Shown here one piece after another: positions 29,231 through 37,063 of a stretch of 64,000 nucleotides of DNA; the first letter of the stretch is position 1; every line of letters begins with the position of its first letter. The position numbers were made by a program, and so were the translations under genes. The notes under the pieces were generated by a model that had not been told where the DNA came from, searched no databases, and saw only the letters and a program-made list of their open reading frames with translations. Source of the stretch: Burkholderiales bacterium C2 (GTDB taxonomy: Bacteria; Pseudomonadota; Gammaproteobacteria; Burkholderiales; Burkholderiaceae_C); contig SCOI01000003.1 of assembly GCA_005503085.1 (NCBI GenBank), positions 62,001-126,000 of the forward strand, in the 5' to 3' direction.

Positions 29231-30348
29231 GGGTTCAACTCCAGCGTGAACAGGGTGGCGTCTTCGCTGCTGCGGCAGAGCAGCCGGGCCGGGCCGCCGC
29301 TGAGGGCGCGCACGCGCTCGGCCAGCGCGCGCAACTCCTCGTCGTCGCCGCACAGACCGGGCTTGTCAAAGGCCAGCAACAGGCGCAAGCCGCCGCGAGG
29401 CAGGGCCTCGGCAGCCAGGGTGCAACGGCCGGGCAGGCCATCGGCCAGGCGCAGCGCGCGCTGCAGCAGCGGCAGCAGCAGCATCGGTGGCAGCGCGCAG
29501 CCGTTCAGGGACTCGGGCCACTGGGCGTTGAAGCTCACTGCCGCCTTGCTGCGACCGGCCACCACGGCCAGATAGCTGTCCAGCAGCTCGGCCTCCGATT
29601 CCAGGCTGCCGCCGGCCTCGCGCAGCCGCGGCAGCGCCACGCGCAGATGGCGGATCAGCCGCTCCATCTGAGCCGCCGCCTCGGGGTCGGCGCGGTCATA
29701 GGCTTGTTCGATATCGACCAGGGTCTCGAACAAGAACTGCGGTTCGACCTGGGCCTGCATCGCGGCCAGCCGTGCCGCCATGGCCTGGCGTGCCATCACG
29801 CTCTGCTCATGCAGCAGGCGCTGCAGCCGGGTCTGGGCGCGCTGGCGGCGTGACTGCATCTCGAACAGGGCGACGGTCAGGCCGCAGGGAATGAAGGCCG
29901 AGAGCCCGTCGCCGACAAAGCGGCTCCAGAGCACAGGCATTTGCTTGGTCTCGCCCTTGCGCTGCCGCATCAGCTCGTTGACCGAGGGCCAGTCCAGCAC
30001 CCGCACCAGGCCCCACAACACCAGCAGGGCCAGCATCGAGCCGACCAGGGTGGCCAGGCCCAGGCGCCAGGCGCGCTGCGGATGATCCGGATCGCTGCGT
30101 GCGGCAGGCAGCCAGAACAGCATCAGCAGCAGGGTCACGATGGCCGGCGAGAACAACTGCCGCGTCAGCGCCAGCCACCATTGCGGATGGTCGTCGATAT
30201 AGGCCAGGCTGCTCAGGTCGATCAGGCCATAAAGCAGGCCCATCAGGCTGAACCAGCCCAGCTCGGCCAAGGTCATCGAGCGCCAGGAGGCCAGCACATG
30301 GGCCAGCCCCGAGGGCGGGGAGGGCGCGGCCGTCAGGACCGCGCTCAT
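29227..30348 (-). CDS. LytS-type sensor kinase homologue, degenerate (probable pseudokinase)
   Basis: A 373-residue inner-membrane protein with about four helices in residues 25-170. A cytoplasmic region laid out like the neighbouring LytS/YehU kinase follows. The H-box equivalent is QVEPQFLFETL: the phospho-acceptor His is Gln (residue 204) and the following Asn is Glu. The ATPase part lacks the N box (LLQRALRLAD replaces VENAIKHG) and a recognisable G box. It therefore should neither bind ATP normally nor autophosphorylate. It overlaps both neighbours by 4 bp, which implies a maintained role, perhaps as a sensor or regulatory partner of the active kinase. Confidence 0.8.
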   Translation of the reverse strand: MSAVLTAAPSPPSGLAHVLASWRSMTLAELGWFSLMGLLYGLIDLSSLAYIDDHPQWWLALTRQLFSPAIVTLLLMLFWLPAARSDPDHPQRAWRLGLATLVGSMLALLVLWGLVRVLDWPSVNELMRQRKGETKQMPVLWSRFVGDGLSAFIPCGLTVALFEMQSRRQRAQTRLQRLLHEQSVMARQAMAARLAAMQAQVEPQFLFETLVDIEQAYDRADPEAAAQMERLIRHLRVALPRLREAGGSLESEAELLDSYLAVVAGRSKAAVSFNAQWPESLNGCALPPMLLLPLLQRALRLADGLPGRCTLAAEALPRGGLRLLLAFDKPGLCGDDEELRALAERVRALSGGPARLLCRSSEDATLFTLELNP

Positions 30349-31466
30349 GCGGCCGCTCCGGCAGGCAGCCCCGGCAGCAGCCGGACCGGCAGCCGCACCC
30401 GCGCGACGACGCCACGCGGCACCAGCGCCTCCAGCTCCAGCGCGGCACGGCCGCCGAACAGGGCGGCCAGCCGCGCCCGGGTATTGGCCAGGCCGACGCC
30501 GGAGCCGCCGCTGGCGGCAAAGCCCTGACCGTCGTCGCGCACCTCGACGGCCAGCTCGCCGGCCTGGGCATGGGCGCTGATCAGGATGTGACCGCCCTCG
30601 GGCAGCGGCGACAAGCCGTGCTTGATCGCGTTCTCGACCAGGGTCGGCAGCACCATAGGCGGCAGGCTGGCGGCCAGCAGCCCGGGCTCGGCCTCGATCT
30701 CGAAGCTCAGGCGCTCGCCCATGCGCATCTGCAGAATCGTCAGATAGCTGCGCACCAGCTCCAGCTCCTGGCCCAAGGTCGACTCGCTTTGCCGCATGCT
30801 GGGCAGGGCGGCGCGCAGATAGGCGATCAGGCTGACCAGCATGTCGCGGCCGCGGTCCGGCGCGGTCTCGTACAGGCGCTTGACATTGGCCAGGGTGTTG
30901 AACAGGAAGTGCGGCTCGATCTGCGCATTCAGCGCCGAGAGTTGGGCCTCGAGCTGCTGGGCATGCAGGGTCTCGTGCTGGCGGGCGGTGGCGAGCAGCT
31001 GCTGCCGGGTCTGGCGCTCGCCGCGCGCCGCCACCAGCAGGGCATAGGCGACGCCGCCCAGCAGTATCCACAGCAAGGTGGTCGAGATGGCCCAGCTCCA
31101 TTTGAACTGCGCGCTGGCATCGCCCAGATTGGCCACCCAATGCCGCACCAGGGCGCTGCTGAACGCGGCGCCGGCCACCGCGAGGCCGCGCCACAGCATG
31201 GGCAGCCGGCGCGGCCGCGCCAGCCAGGCCTCGACCAGCGCGATCGCCAGCAGCAGCATCAGGCCGGTGATCAGGTTCTGGCGCGTGAAGCGCACCAGCG
31301 AATGAAGCCACTCGGCCAGCATGTCGCTGCTGGTGTACCAGGACAGGGCCCGCGAGAGCGCGATCAGCAAGCAGAAATAGAACACCAGGGCAATCACGCG
31401 CAGATTGAAGATCTGCACAAAGGCCTGCCGGGCGGTCAGCGTGGCTTGGGTGGGCGGGGTGGGCAT
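30345..31466 (-). CDS. LytS/YehU-family sensor histidine kinase
   Basis: A 373-residue kinase with about four transmembrane helices in residues 20-160. The His_kinase domain has QIEPHFLFNTL (His186). The ATPase domain has LVENAIKHG, RDDGQGF and GVGLANTRARL, so it is complete. It is the first gene of the kinase/pseudokinase/LytTR operon, with 4-bp overlaps throughout. The ATG at 31466 starts the conserved part; an in-frame upstream start would add 27 residues of low-complexity sequence. Confidence 0.9.
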   Translation of the reverse strand: MPTPPTQATLTARQAFVQIFNLRVIALVFYFCLLIALSRALSWYTSSDMLAEWLHSLVRFTRQNLITGLMLLLAIALVEAWLARPRRLPMLWRGLAVAGAAFSSALVRHWVANLGDASAQFKWSWAISTTLLWILLGGVAYALLVAARGERQTRQQLLATARQHETLHAQQLEAQLSALNAQIEPHFLFNTLANVKRLYETAPDRGRDMLVSLIAYLRAALPSMRQSESTLGQELELVRSYLTILQMRMGERLSFEIEAEPGLLAASLPPMVLPTLVENAIKHGLSPLPEGGHILISAHAQAGELAVEVRDDGQGFAASGGSGVGLANTRARLAALFGGRAALELEALVPRGVVARVRLPVRLLPGLPAGAAA

Positions 31467-31551
31467 GGGCGGATTCTCGCGCTGGCTCGGAGGCTGCGCC
31501 AGACGATGCGACGAAATCGGGCCGGCGGGGATGGAATCGCCCAGCACGGGC

Positions 31552-31929
31552 TCAGGAAGGCGTCGGTGCCGGGCCGACCCAGCCTGGCTGGAAGACCCGC
31601 ATCTCGTGCAGCTCGTAGCTGAAGGTGCGGCTTTGCATCGAAGGGTCGGCGTCCATCAGGGCCCGGGCCTCCTGCGCCGAGGCCGCCTTCAGCACCAGCA
31701 GGCCCTTGTCGCCATAGCGGGCGCCCATGGCCAGCCAGCCCTCGCTGCGCAGCCGGGCCAGGTGCTGGGAGTGGGCGCGGAAATTGGCCTGCTCGCCGGG
31801 TGGCTTGGCCGCGTCCCAGGCCGCACCGGTGCGAATCTCGACCGCGAACAGCAGCTCCGTGCTGGGGGGCTGGGCCATTGCCGTGCCGGCCAGGCACAGC
31901 AGCGAAAGCATATGGCAGAGCAGGCGCAT
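31552..31929 (-). CDS. Secreted YciI-like domain protein
   Basis: A 125-residue protein with a signal peptide (MRLLCHMLSLLCLAGTAMA then Q). The mature domain (LLFAVEIRTG, HSQHLARLRSEGWLAMGARYGDKGLLVLKAASAQEARALMDADP) follows the YCII-related fold: a small alpha/beta barrel with a central His and a final beta-hairpin (RTFSYELHEMRVF). YciI proteins are usually cytoplasmic, so the signal peptide is unusual. Role unknown. GGAGA precedes the ATG at 31929. It lies 85 bp upstream of the LytS operon on the same strand. Confidence 0.7.
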   Translation of the reverse strand: MRLLCHMLSLLCLAGTAMAQPPSTELLFAVEIRTGAAWDAAKPPGEQANFRAHSQHLARLRSEGWLAMGARYGDKGLLVLKAASAQEARALMDADPSMQSRTFSYELHEMRVFQPGWVGPAPTPS

Positions 31930-32035
31930 CGCAGCATCTCCGTCGGAGCACAACGGCCCCAGTCTAGGCGGCGGCCGGTATGGGGCCCACTGCGGTTTGC
32001 CCTGCATACTGCGGGCCTTCAACCAGGAGTCGGGA

Positions 32036-32884
32036 ATGAGGATTGATATCGGCGGCGGCGTGCGTTTGTTCGTGGATGTGGAGGGGCCGGGCCTGGTGCC
32101 CGACGGGCCGGCGATGCGGGAAAAACCGACGCTGATCTGCATGCACGGCGGCCCGGGCTTTGATCACAGCGCCTTCAAGCCCGGCTTCTCGGCCCTGGCC
32201 GACCTGGCGCAGATCGTCTATTACGACCATCGCGGCCATGGGCGCAGCGATGCGCGGCCCCGCGAGGAATGGACGCTGGATACCTGGGCCGACGATATCG
32301 TGAGGCTCTCGGACGCCCTGGGCATCGTCAAGCCCATCGTGCTGGGCCAGAGCTTTGGCGGCTTCGTCGCGCAGCGCTATATCGCGCGCCATCCGGGCCA
32401 TGCGGCCAAGGTCATCCTGTCCAGCACCTCCCATCACATGGGGATGGATCGCAAGCTGGCGATGTTCGAGCGTCTGGGCGGGCCGCAGGCGCGGGCCTGT
32501 GCCGAGGCCTTCTGGACCCGACCCGACCCCGCCAGCTGGGAAGCCTACTGGGCCGCCTGCCGCAAGCTCTACAACACCCGCGAACCGCTGGACCCCCAGG
32601 CCGGCGAACGGGTGCTGGCCAATATCGACATCCTCTTGCACTTCGTCGCCGGCGAGAAGCAGGGGCTGGATCTGCGGCCCGGCCTGGCGGGCGCGCAATG
32701 CCCGGTGCTGGTGCTGGCCGGCGACGAGGATCCGGTCTGCCCGCTCGAGGATGCGCGCGAGATCGCCGCGGCGCTGCCGGAAGCGCTGACGAGCTTCATC
32801 AGCGTGCCGGGCGCCGGTCACGGCACCTGGCGCGACAAGCCGCAGGAGGCCTATGCCATCCTGCGGCGCTTCATCGAGGCCTGA
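32036..32884 (+). CDS. Alpha/beta hydrolase (proline iminopeptidase-like)
   Basis: A 282-residue cytoplasmic hydrolase. HGGPG (37-41) is the oxyanion motif typical of prolyl iminopeptidases and related hydrolases. The nucleophile is Ser106 in GQSFGG, the acid is in AGDEDPV and the base is His in GAGHGTW. DHRGHGRSD is also conserved. The substrate could be an N-terminal prolyl peptide or a small ester. The ATG at 32036 has AGGAG nine bases upstream. It is convergent with the next gene, 3 bp apart. Confidence 0.85.
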   Translation: MRIDIGGGVRLFVDVEGPGLVPDGPAMREKPTLICMHGGPGFDHSAFKPGFSALADLAQIVYYDHRGHGRSDARPREEWTLDTWADDIVRLSDALGIVKPIVLGQSFGGFVAQRYIARHPGHAAKVILSSTSHHMGMDRKLAMFERLGGPQARACAEAFWTRPDPASWEAYWAACRKLYNTREPLDPQAGERVLANIDILLHFVAGEKQGLDLRPGLAGAQCPVLVLAGDEDPVCPLEDAREIAAALPEALTSFISVPGAGHGTWRDKPQEAYAILRRFIEA

Positions 32885-32887
32885 GCT

Positions 32888-34117
32888 TTACTTCTTCTGC
32901 TGATCGCGACGGCGCTTGGCCGTCCACAGCAGGGCCAGGCCGGCCGTCATCAAGGCATAGGTCTGCGGCTCCGGCACGGCGGCCAGCGCGGCCACACCGG
33001 TATCGGTGAAGTCGGTGAACACGCCGTCGACGCCCAGGCGCAGATAGGCCTCGATCTCGGCCTGGCCGGACTCGAAGCCGAGGATGCCGGCGTCGTCGCG
33101 CATGGTCCAGGTGTGGACGAACAGGCCGTTCTTGTGGGCTTGCTCGATCACGCCGGTGCTGCCGACCACCAGGCGGTCCAGGCCGTTGACGACGCCGTCG
33201 CCGTTGCGGTCCACGCCGTCGGCCACGGTCTTCAGCAGATAGGGTTTCCAGGGGCCGATGCCGTCGGCATAGGTGGCGACAAAGGACAGGCCGACATTGC
33301 TGACCAGATCGGCGAAGCTCAGCAGGCCGCCGGCGGCCTTGACATCGAAGGGCTGGTCATAGGGCGCGACCAGGGACATCGAACCATCGGGCTTGACGTC
33401 GTCGGCGTCGACCAGCTGCACCAGCTTGATGTCGGTACGGGTGTTCAGATACTGCAGATTGCCGACCTCGAAGCTCTGGATGAAGACCGGCGCTGCGGCG
33501 TTGTTGCCGTAGGCGGCGTGCAGGGTGCTGACCAGCTTGTCCTCGAAATAGCGCTTGTCCAGACCCAGGCCTTGCGACACACCCTGCATATAGGTCGAGT
33601 GCTTGAGCTCCGGATAGATGCCGATGGTGCGGCCGGTTTCCAGGCTCTTGGCCTTGGCCAGCGCGATCACCTCGTCCAGCGTCGGAATCTGGAACTGGCC
33701 GTTGAACTCCTGCGGCCGGTTGGCACGCGGCTGCACAGCGCGCAGGGTTTTGAGCTCGGCCAGCGTGAAGTCTTCGACGAACCAGTCGGTGGTCGCGACG
33801 CCGTCCACCGTCTTGGTGGTCTTGCGCCCGGCAAAGCCGGCGATGCTGGCGACATTGGTGGTCGCGCCTATGGTGGGCTCGTGGCGCGCCACCAGGATGC
33901 CGTCCTTGGTCATCACCAGATCGGGCTCGATGTAGTTGGCGCCCAGCTCGATGGCCTTGGCATAGGCCTCCAGCGTGTGCTCGGGCAGATAGCCGGAGGC
34001 GCCGCGGTGGGCGATGATGATGGGGGCCTGGCCGTTCAGCGTGTTCCAGGCCTGGGCCGGCACGGCGCCCAGTAGCAGGGTGGCCGCGAGCGCGGCCAGG
34101 GTCAGTTTGGCTTGCAT
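32888..34117 (-). CDS. Glycerophosphodiester phosphodiesterase with PEP-CTERM anchor
   Basis: A 409-residue exported enzyme with signal peptide MQAKLTLAALAATLLLGAVPAQA. The GDPD TIM-barrel motifs are IIAHRGASGYLPEHT (His37, Glu47), EPDLVMTKDG (Glu64, Asp66) and His79 in ARHE. IYPELKHSTYM also matches GlpQ-like enzymes. A dockerin/EF-like loop DRNGDGVVNGLDR interrupts the C-terminal half and may bind calcium. The last 29 residues (VPEPQTYALM..., a hydrophobic helix, then KRRRDQQKK) form a PEP-CTERM sorting signal, so an exosortase elsewhere should process it. It would release glycerol 3-phosphate from deacylated phospholipids. Confidence 0.92.
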   Translation of the reverse strand: MQAKLTLAALAATLLLGAVPAQAWNTLNGQAPIIIAHRGASGYLPEHTLEAYAKAIELGANYIEPDLVMTKDGILVARHEPTIGATTNVASIAGFAGRKTTKTVDGVATTDWFVEDFTLAELKTLRAVQPRANRPQEFNGQFQIPTLDEVIALAKAKSLETGRTIGIYPELKHSTYMQGVSQGLGLDKRYFEDKLVSTLHAAYGNNAAAPVFIQSFEVGNLQYLNTRTDIKLVQLVDADDVKPDGSMSLVAPYDQPFDVKAAGGLLSFADLVSNVGLSFVATYADGIGPWKPYLLKTVADGVDRNGDGVVNGLDRLVVGSTGVIEQAHKNGLFVHTWTMRDDAGILGFESGQAEIEAYLRLGVDGVFTDFTDTGVAALAAVPEPQTYALMTAGLALLWTAKRRRDQQKK

Positions 34118-34193
34118 GGTCTTTTGCTCCTCTGAAGTTGTCCTATCGTCGCGGCGCGATATGACACCTCGACGCGGCGCAGCGTAGAAGCGT

Positions 34194-34227
34194 TAGTCCG
34201 AACGGACTATGGGGCAAGACCTGCCCC
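34194..34227. promoter_or_regulatory. Palindrome TAGTCCG-AA-CGGACTA plus adjacent hairpin
   Basis: TAGTCCG (34194-34200) and CGGACTA (34203-34209) are a perfect inverted repeat with a 2-nt centre, about 80 bp upstream of the phosphodiesterase gene. The size is that of a dimeric repressor site. Next to it GGGGCA/TGCCCC (34211-34227, 5-nt loop) follows the PilZ stop on the minus strand and may end that transcript. No local regulator for the palindrome is evident. Confidence 0.45.
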
Positions 34228-34240
34228 TAGTTTGAAGCGC

Positions 34241-34603
34241 TCAGCTCGAGATCAGGGCCTTGAGCTCGCGCTCCAGCAGCGCGGCGTCACCCAGATTGAT
34301 CTCCAGCAGGCGGCGCAGATGGGTGATGCTCTCGATGTCGATGCTGCGGCACAGCAATCCGACATGCTCACCCTCCACATGGGCCACCTCGCCGGCCATC
34401 GCGATGCCCACCTCCATCTGCGCCAGGCTGATGTTCAGCAGGCAGGGGTCTCCCACCGCGACCGCGCCGGCGCGCGGCAGGCGCAGCAGCGCGCCCTTCA
34501 GCGACAGATCCTGTACCTTGATGTCCAGGCGCTCGGTGGTGGTGGTCAGCTGCGCATCGGTATCGAAGGCGACGCGGGCGAAGTGGCGGCGTTCGGTGGT
34601 GAT
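34241..34603 (-). CDS. PilZ-domain c-di-GMP-binding protein lacking a standard start codon
   Basis: The reading frame encodes about 120 residues starting TTERRHFARVAFD. It contains both c-di-GMP-binding motifs of PilZ: RxxxR (RHFAR region) and DLSLKG (DxSxxG), followed by the PilZ beta-barrel. The conserved N-terminus has no ATG, GTG or TTG: the codon before ACC-ACC-GAA is ATC, itself preceded by another ATC. GGGAG lies six bases upstream of the second one. The frame is closed further up by a TGA. The first standard start, GTG at 34456, would delete both motifs. An ATC start is inferred; the alternative is a start-codon mutation or sequencing error. Confidence 0.65.
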   Translation of the reverse strand: MTTERRHFARVAFDTDAQLTTTTERLDIKVQDLSLKGALLRLPRAGAVAVGDPCLLNISLAQMEVGIAMAGEVAHVEGEHVGLLCRSIDIESITHLRRLLEINLGDAALLERELKALISS

Positions 34604-34648
34604 GATGGGCTCCCGAAGCTGACGAAGGGTGCAATTGATGCTAGCAGA

Positions 34649-35092
34649 TCAGATGTCGTCCTGACCGTGAATCGTGCTGCGGTCGATGGCCTGCTCCAGG
34701 CGCTGCGGCGCCACCGCTTCCAACCCCATCGATTCGAGCAGATACCAGGCGGCGCGCAGCAGCGCGGCGGTCTCCTGGCGCGCTTCGTCGGCGGCCAGCC
34801 CGCCCATCTCGCCGGCGCGCGCCAGTGCCTGCTGGTTGCCGCGCGCCTGGGCATGGCCGCGGGCGTCGAAGCGCGGTGCGGCATAGCGCTCGGCGACGCG
34901 GCGCAGCAGGGCTTGCAGCTCCTCGTTTTGCTCCTGTTCGTTGAGCAGACGACACAGATCGCCGAGCAGCTGTTCGGCCGCCGCCGCCAGCAGCCGGGCC
35001 GCGTGGTCGCTGCCGCCGGCCAGATAGAGAGCGGCGGCCAGGTCCACATATTCCAGGGCCCGGGCCAGCTTGGGCAGATCGCTGCCGCTCAT
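34649..35092 (-). CDS. Helical hypothetical protein
   Basis: A 147-residue, Ala/Leu/Glu-rich, fully helical cytoplasmic protein (SDLPKLARALEYVDLAAALYLAGGSDHAARLLAAAAEQLLGDLCRLL). The helix pair with a central His resembles, in pattern only, small HEPN-like or tetratricopeptide-type bundles; no family is assigned. It lies 45 bp upstream of the PilZ gene on the same strand, so the two may be co-transcribed. The 148 bp upstream of it show nothing recognisable. Confidence 0.6.
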   Translation of the reverse strand: MSGSDLPKLARALEYVDLAAALYLAGGSDHAARLLAAAAEQLLGDLCRLLNEQEQNEELQALLRRVAERYAAPRFDARGHAQARGNQQALARAGEMGGLAADEARQETAALLRAAWYLLESMGLEAVAPQRLEQAIDRSTIHGQDDI

Positions 35093-35240
35093 GAGGGCCG
35101 GACTCGGGCTTGGGGTTGATCGGACATGCGAAGCCTCCCGGGCGCTTGATTTGTGGGTCGATATGCCAAGGCCGCCAGTTTAGGCGCCAGCCGCAGCGCC
35201 GGAGTGAGGCTTTGTTCACGCCGGCGACCTGCTTGCCCGT

Positions 35241-36332
35241 TCAGTCGCGCCACCAGGGCTGCGGCGGCGGCGGCGATCCGATGGCGATGCGCTCACCCAT
35301 GCGCGGCGTGGTCAGTGCCACGCCCTGCGCGGCCGCCAGCGCGACGATGCGCTCGAACGGTTCCTGCCAGGGGTGCAGGGCCAGATCGAAAGTGCCGTTG
35401 TGCACCGGCAGCAGATGGCGGCCGCGCAGGTCCAGATGGGCTTGCAGGCTTTGCTCGGGCTGCATATGGACATCGGCCCAGTCCTGGTTGTAGGCGCCGG
35501 TCTCGATCAGGGTCAGGTCGAAGGGGCCGAAGCGCTCGCCGATGGTCTTGAAACCGGCGAAATAGCCGCTGTCGCCGCTGAAGAAGACACGCTGCTGCTC
35601 GCCGATGATGACCCAGGAGGCCCACAGATTGCGGTTGCCGTCGCGCAGGCCGCGGCCCGAGAAATGCTGGGCCGGCGTCGCGACGAAGCGCAGCGCGCCG
35701 ACCCGGGTCTCTTGCCACCAGTCAAGCTGGCGCACCTGGGCCGCCGGGATGCCCCAGCCGATCAGCGTGTCGCCGACACCCAGCGGTGTCAGGAACAGCT
35801 CGGTCTTGGCCGCCAGCGCCAGCACGGCGTCGTGGTCCAGATGGTCGTAATGGTCATGCGACAGGATCACCGCCTTGATCGGCGGCAGCTCGTCCAGGCT
35901 GATCGGCGGTGCATGAAAGCGCTTCGGGCCGAGAAAGCTCAGCGGCGAGGCGCGCTCGGCGAACACCGGATCGGTCAGCCAGAACTCGCCGCCCAGCTTC
36001 AGCAGCAGCGTCGAGTGGCCGAGCCGGTACAGGCTGCCCTCGGGCGCGGCCAGCAACTCGGCCCGGCTCAGCGCCAGCACCGGGATGGGCCGGGACGGGC
36101 TGGCGTCGGCCGGCTTGTCGAACATGAAGCGCCACATCACGGCCAGCGTCTTGCCCAGGCCCATGTCCTGCAGACGTACCGGATTGCGGAACTTGCTGTC
36201 GACGAACTGGGCCGAGCCGGCATAGGGGCTGGTGGCGGGCGCGGAGCAGGCTTTCAGAAGGCTGTAGGTCATGAGGAGGATGAGGCTGAGAAGGGTCAGA
36301 CGGAGGAGGGTACGCGGCATTCGGTAGGCCAT
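35241..36332 (-). CDS. MBL-fold metallo-hydrolase (NAPE-PLD/UlaG-like), membrane-anchored
   Basis: A 363-residue protein with an N-terminal hydrophobic segment (LLRLTLLSLILLMTYSLL then KACSAP), a signal anchor or atypical lipoprotein signal. The metallo-beta-lactamase core has SHDHYDHLDH (HxHxDH, two-metal site), a further His in PAQHFSGRG, Asp in FFSGDSGYF and His in LLPVHNGTF. GHSTLLLKLGGEFWLTDPVF is typical of N-acyl-phosphatidylethanolamine phospholipase D-like proteins, so a phospholipid-related substrate is possible. It is divergent from a tetR gene, and two operator-like repeats lie between. Confidence 0.85.
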   Translation of the reverse strand: MAYRMPRTLLRLTLLSLILLMTYSLLKACSAPATSPYAGSAQFVDSKFRNPVRLQDMGLGKTLAVMWRFMFDKPADASPSRPIPVLALSRAELLAAPEGSLYRLGHSTLLLKLGGEFWLTDPVFAERASPLSFLGPKRFHAPPISLDELPPIKAVILSHDHYDHLDHDAVLALAAKTELFLTPLGVGDTLIGWGIPAAQVRQLDWWQETRVGALRFVATPAQHFSGRGLRDGNRNLWASWVIIGEQQRVFFSGDSGYFAGFKTIGERFGPFDLTLIETGAYNQDWADVHMQPEQSLQAHLDLRGRHLLPVHNGTFDLALHPWQEPFERIVALAAAQGVALTTPRMGERIAIGSPPPPQPWWRD

Positions 36333-36338
36333 GAAAAT

Positions 36339-36354
36339 TACACTGCACAGTGTA
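36339..36354. promoter_or_regulatory. TetR operator, copy 1
   Basis: TACACTG-CA-CAGTGTA, a perfect inverted repeat with a 2-nt centre, directly upstream of the metallo-hydrolase start. It lies between that gene and the divergent tetR, the usual position for a TetR site. Confidence 0.65.
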
Positions 36355-36372
36355 GTACCTAAATCTGAAAAG

Positions 36373-36388
36373 TAAACTGCAAGGTGTA
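36373..36388. promoter_or_regulatory. TetR operator, copy 2 (imperfect)
   Basis: TAAACTGCAAGGTGTA matches copy 1 at 13 of 16 positions and lies 34 bp from it (start to start), about three helical turns, 30 bp before the tetR start. Two copies on the same face would allow cooperative repression of both divergent promoters. Confidence 0.6.
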
Positions 36389-36418
36389 AAATCCTGCGGT
36401 TTCCAAGGATTGATGCCG

Positions 36419-37063
36419 ATGACCGAACTGCCGCTGCCGAGCCGACTGACCGACCGCAAGCGCGAGGCCATCGTGCAGGCGGCGCTGGCCGAGTTCCGCC
36501 AGCATGGCTTTGGCGGCACCAGCATGGACCGCATCGCGGCCGTCGCCGAGGTCTCCAAGCGCACGGTCTACAACCACTTCGCCAGCAAGGACGAGCTGTT
36601 CGCGGCCATCCTGCAGCAGCTGTGGGCACGCAGCCAGGCGCTGGGCGAGCCGGTCTACCAGGCCGAGCGGCCGCTGCGCGAGCAACTGCTGGAGCTGCTG
36701 GGCCTGAAGCTGCGCCTGCTCAATGACGCCAGCTTCATGGATCTGGCGCGGGTCGTGATGGCCGAGATGATGCACACGCCGGAGCGCGCCCAGGCCATGG
36801 TGGCGCGGCTCGGCGAAAAGGAGCAGGGGCTGCCGCAATGGATCGCCGCCGCCCAGGCCGATGGCCGGCTGCGCCCGGCCGACCCGCAGTACGCCGCCCA
36901 GCAGCTGCAGGGCTTGCTGAAGGCCTTCGCCTTCTGGCCCCAGCTGGCGCTGGGCCAGCCGCCCTTGCCCGAGGCTGTGCAGCAGCAGGTTTTGCGGGAC
37001 AGCGTCGAGATGTTCCTGGGTTTTTACGCTAGTGTTGAGCCCCTCAAGGAGAACGCCCGATGA
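36419..37063 (+). CDS. TetR-family regulator
   Basis: A 214-residue repressor-type protein. The helix-turn-helix is RKREAIVQAALAEFRQHGFGGTSMDRIAAVAEVSKRTVYNHFASKDELF. The C-terminal ligand domain is of the type seen in AcrR-related regulators. The ATG at 36419 has AAGGAT eight bases upstream; an ATG six bases earlier is possible. Its stop overlaps the next gene by 4 bp (ATGA). With twin operators in the divergent gap it probably regulates itself, the DUF1134 gene and the metallo-hydrolase. Confidence 0.88.
   Translation: MTELPLPSRLTDRKREAIVQAALAEFRQHGFGGTSMDRIAAVAEVSKRTVYNHFASKDELFAAILQQLWARSQALGEPVYQAERPLREQLLELLGLKLRLLNDASFMDLARVVMAEMMHTPERAQAMVARLGEKEQGLPQWIAAAQADGRLRPADPQYAAQQLQGLLKAFAFWPQLALGQPPLPEAVQQQVLRDSVEMFLGFYASVEPLKENAR

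Noticed and set aside
36339-36388. The two TACACTG-type repeats as an insertion-sequence end or att site
   Set aside because: No target duplication or mobile gene is nearby; position in a divergent tetR promoter explains them better as operators.
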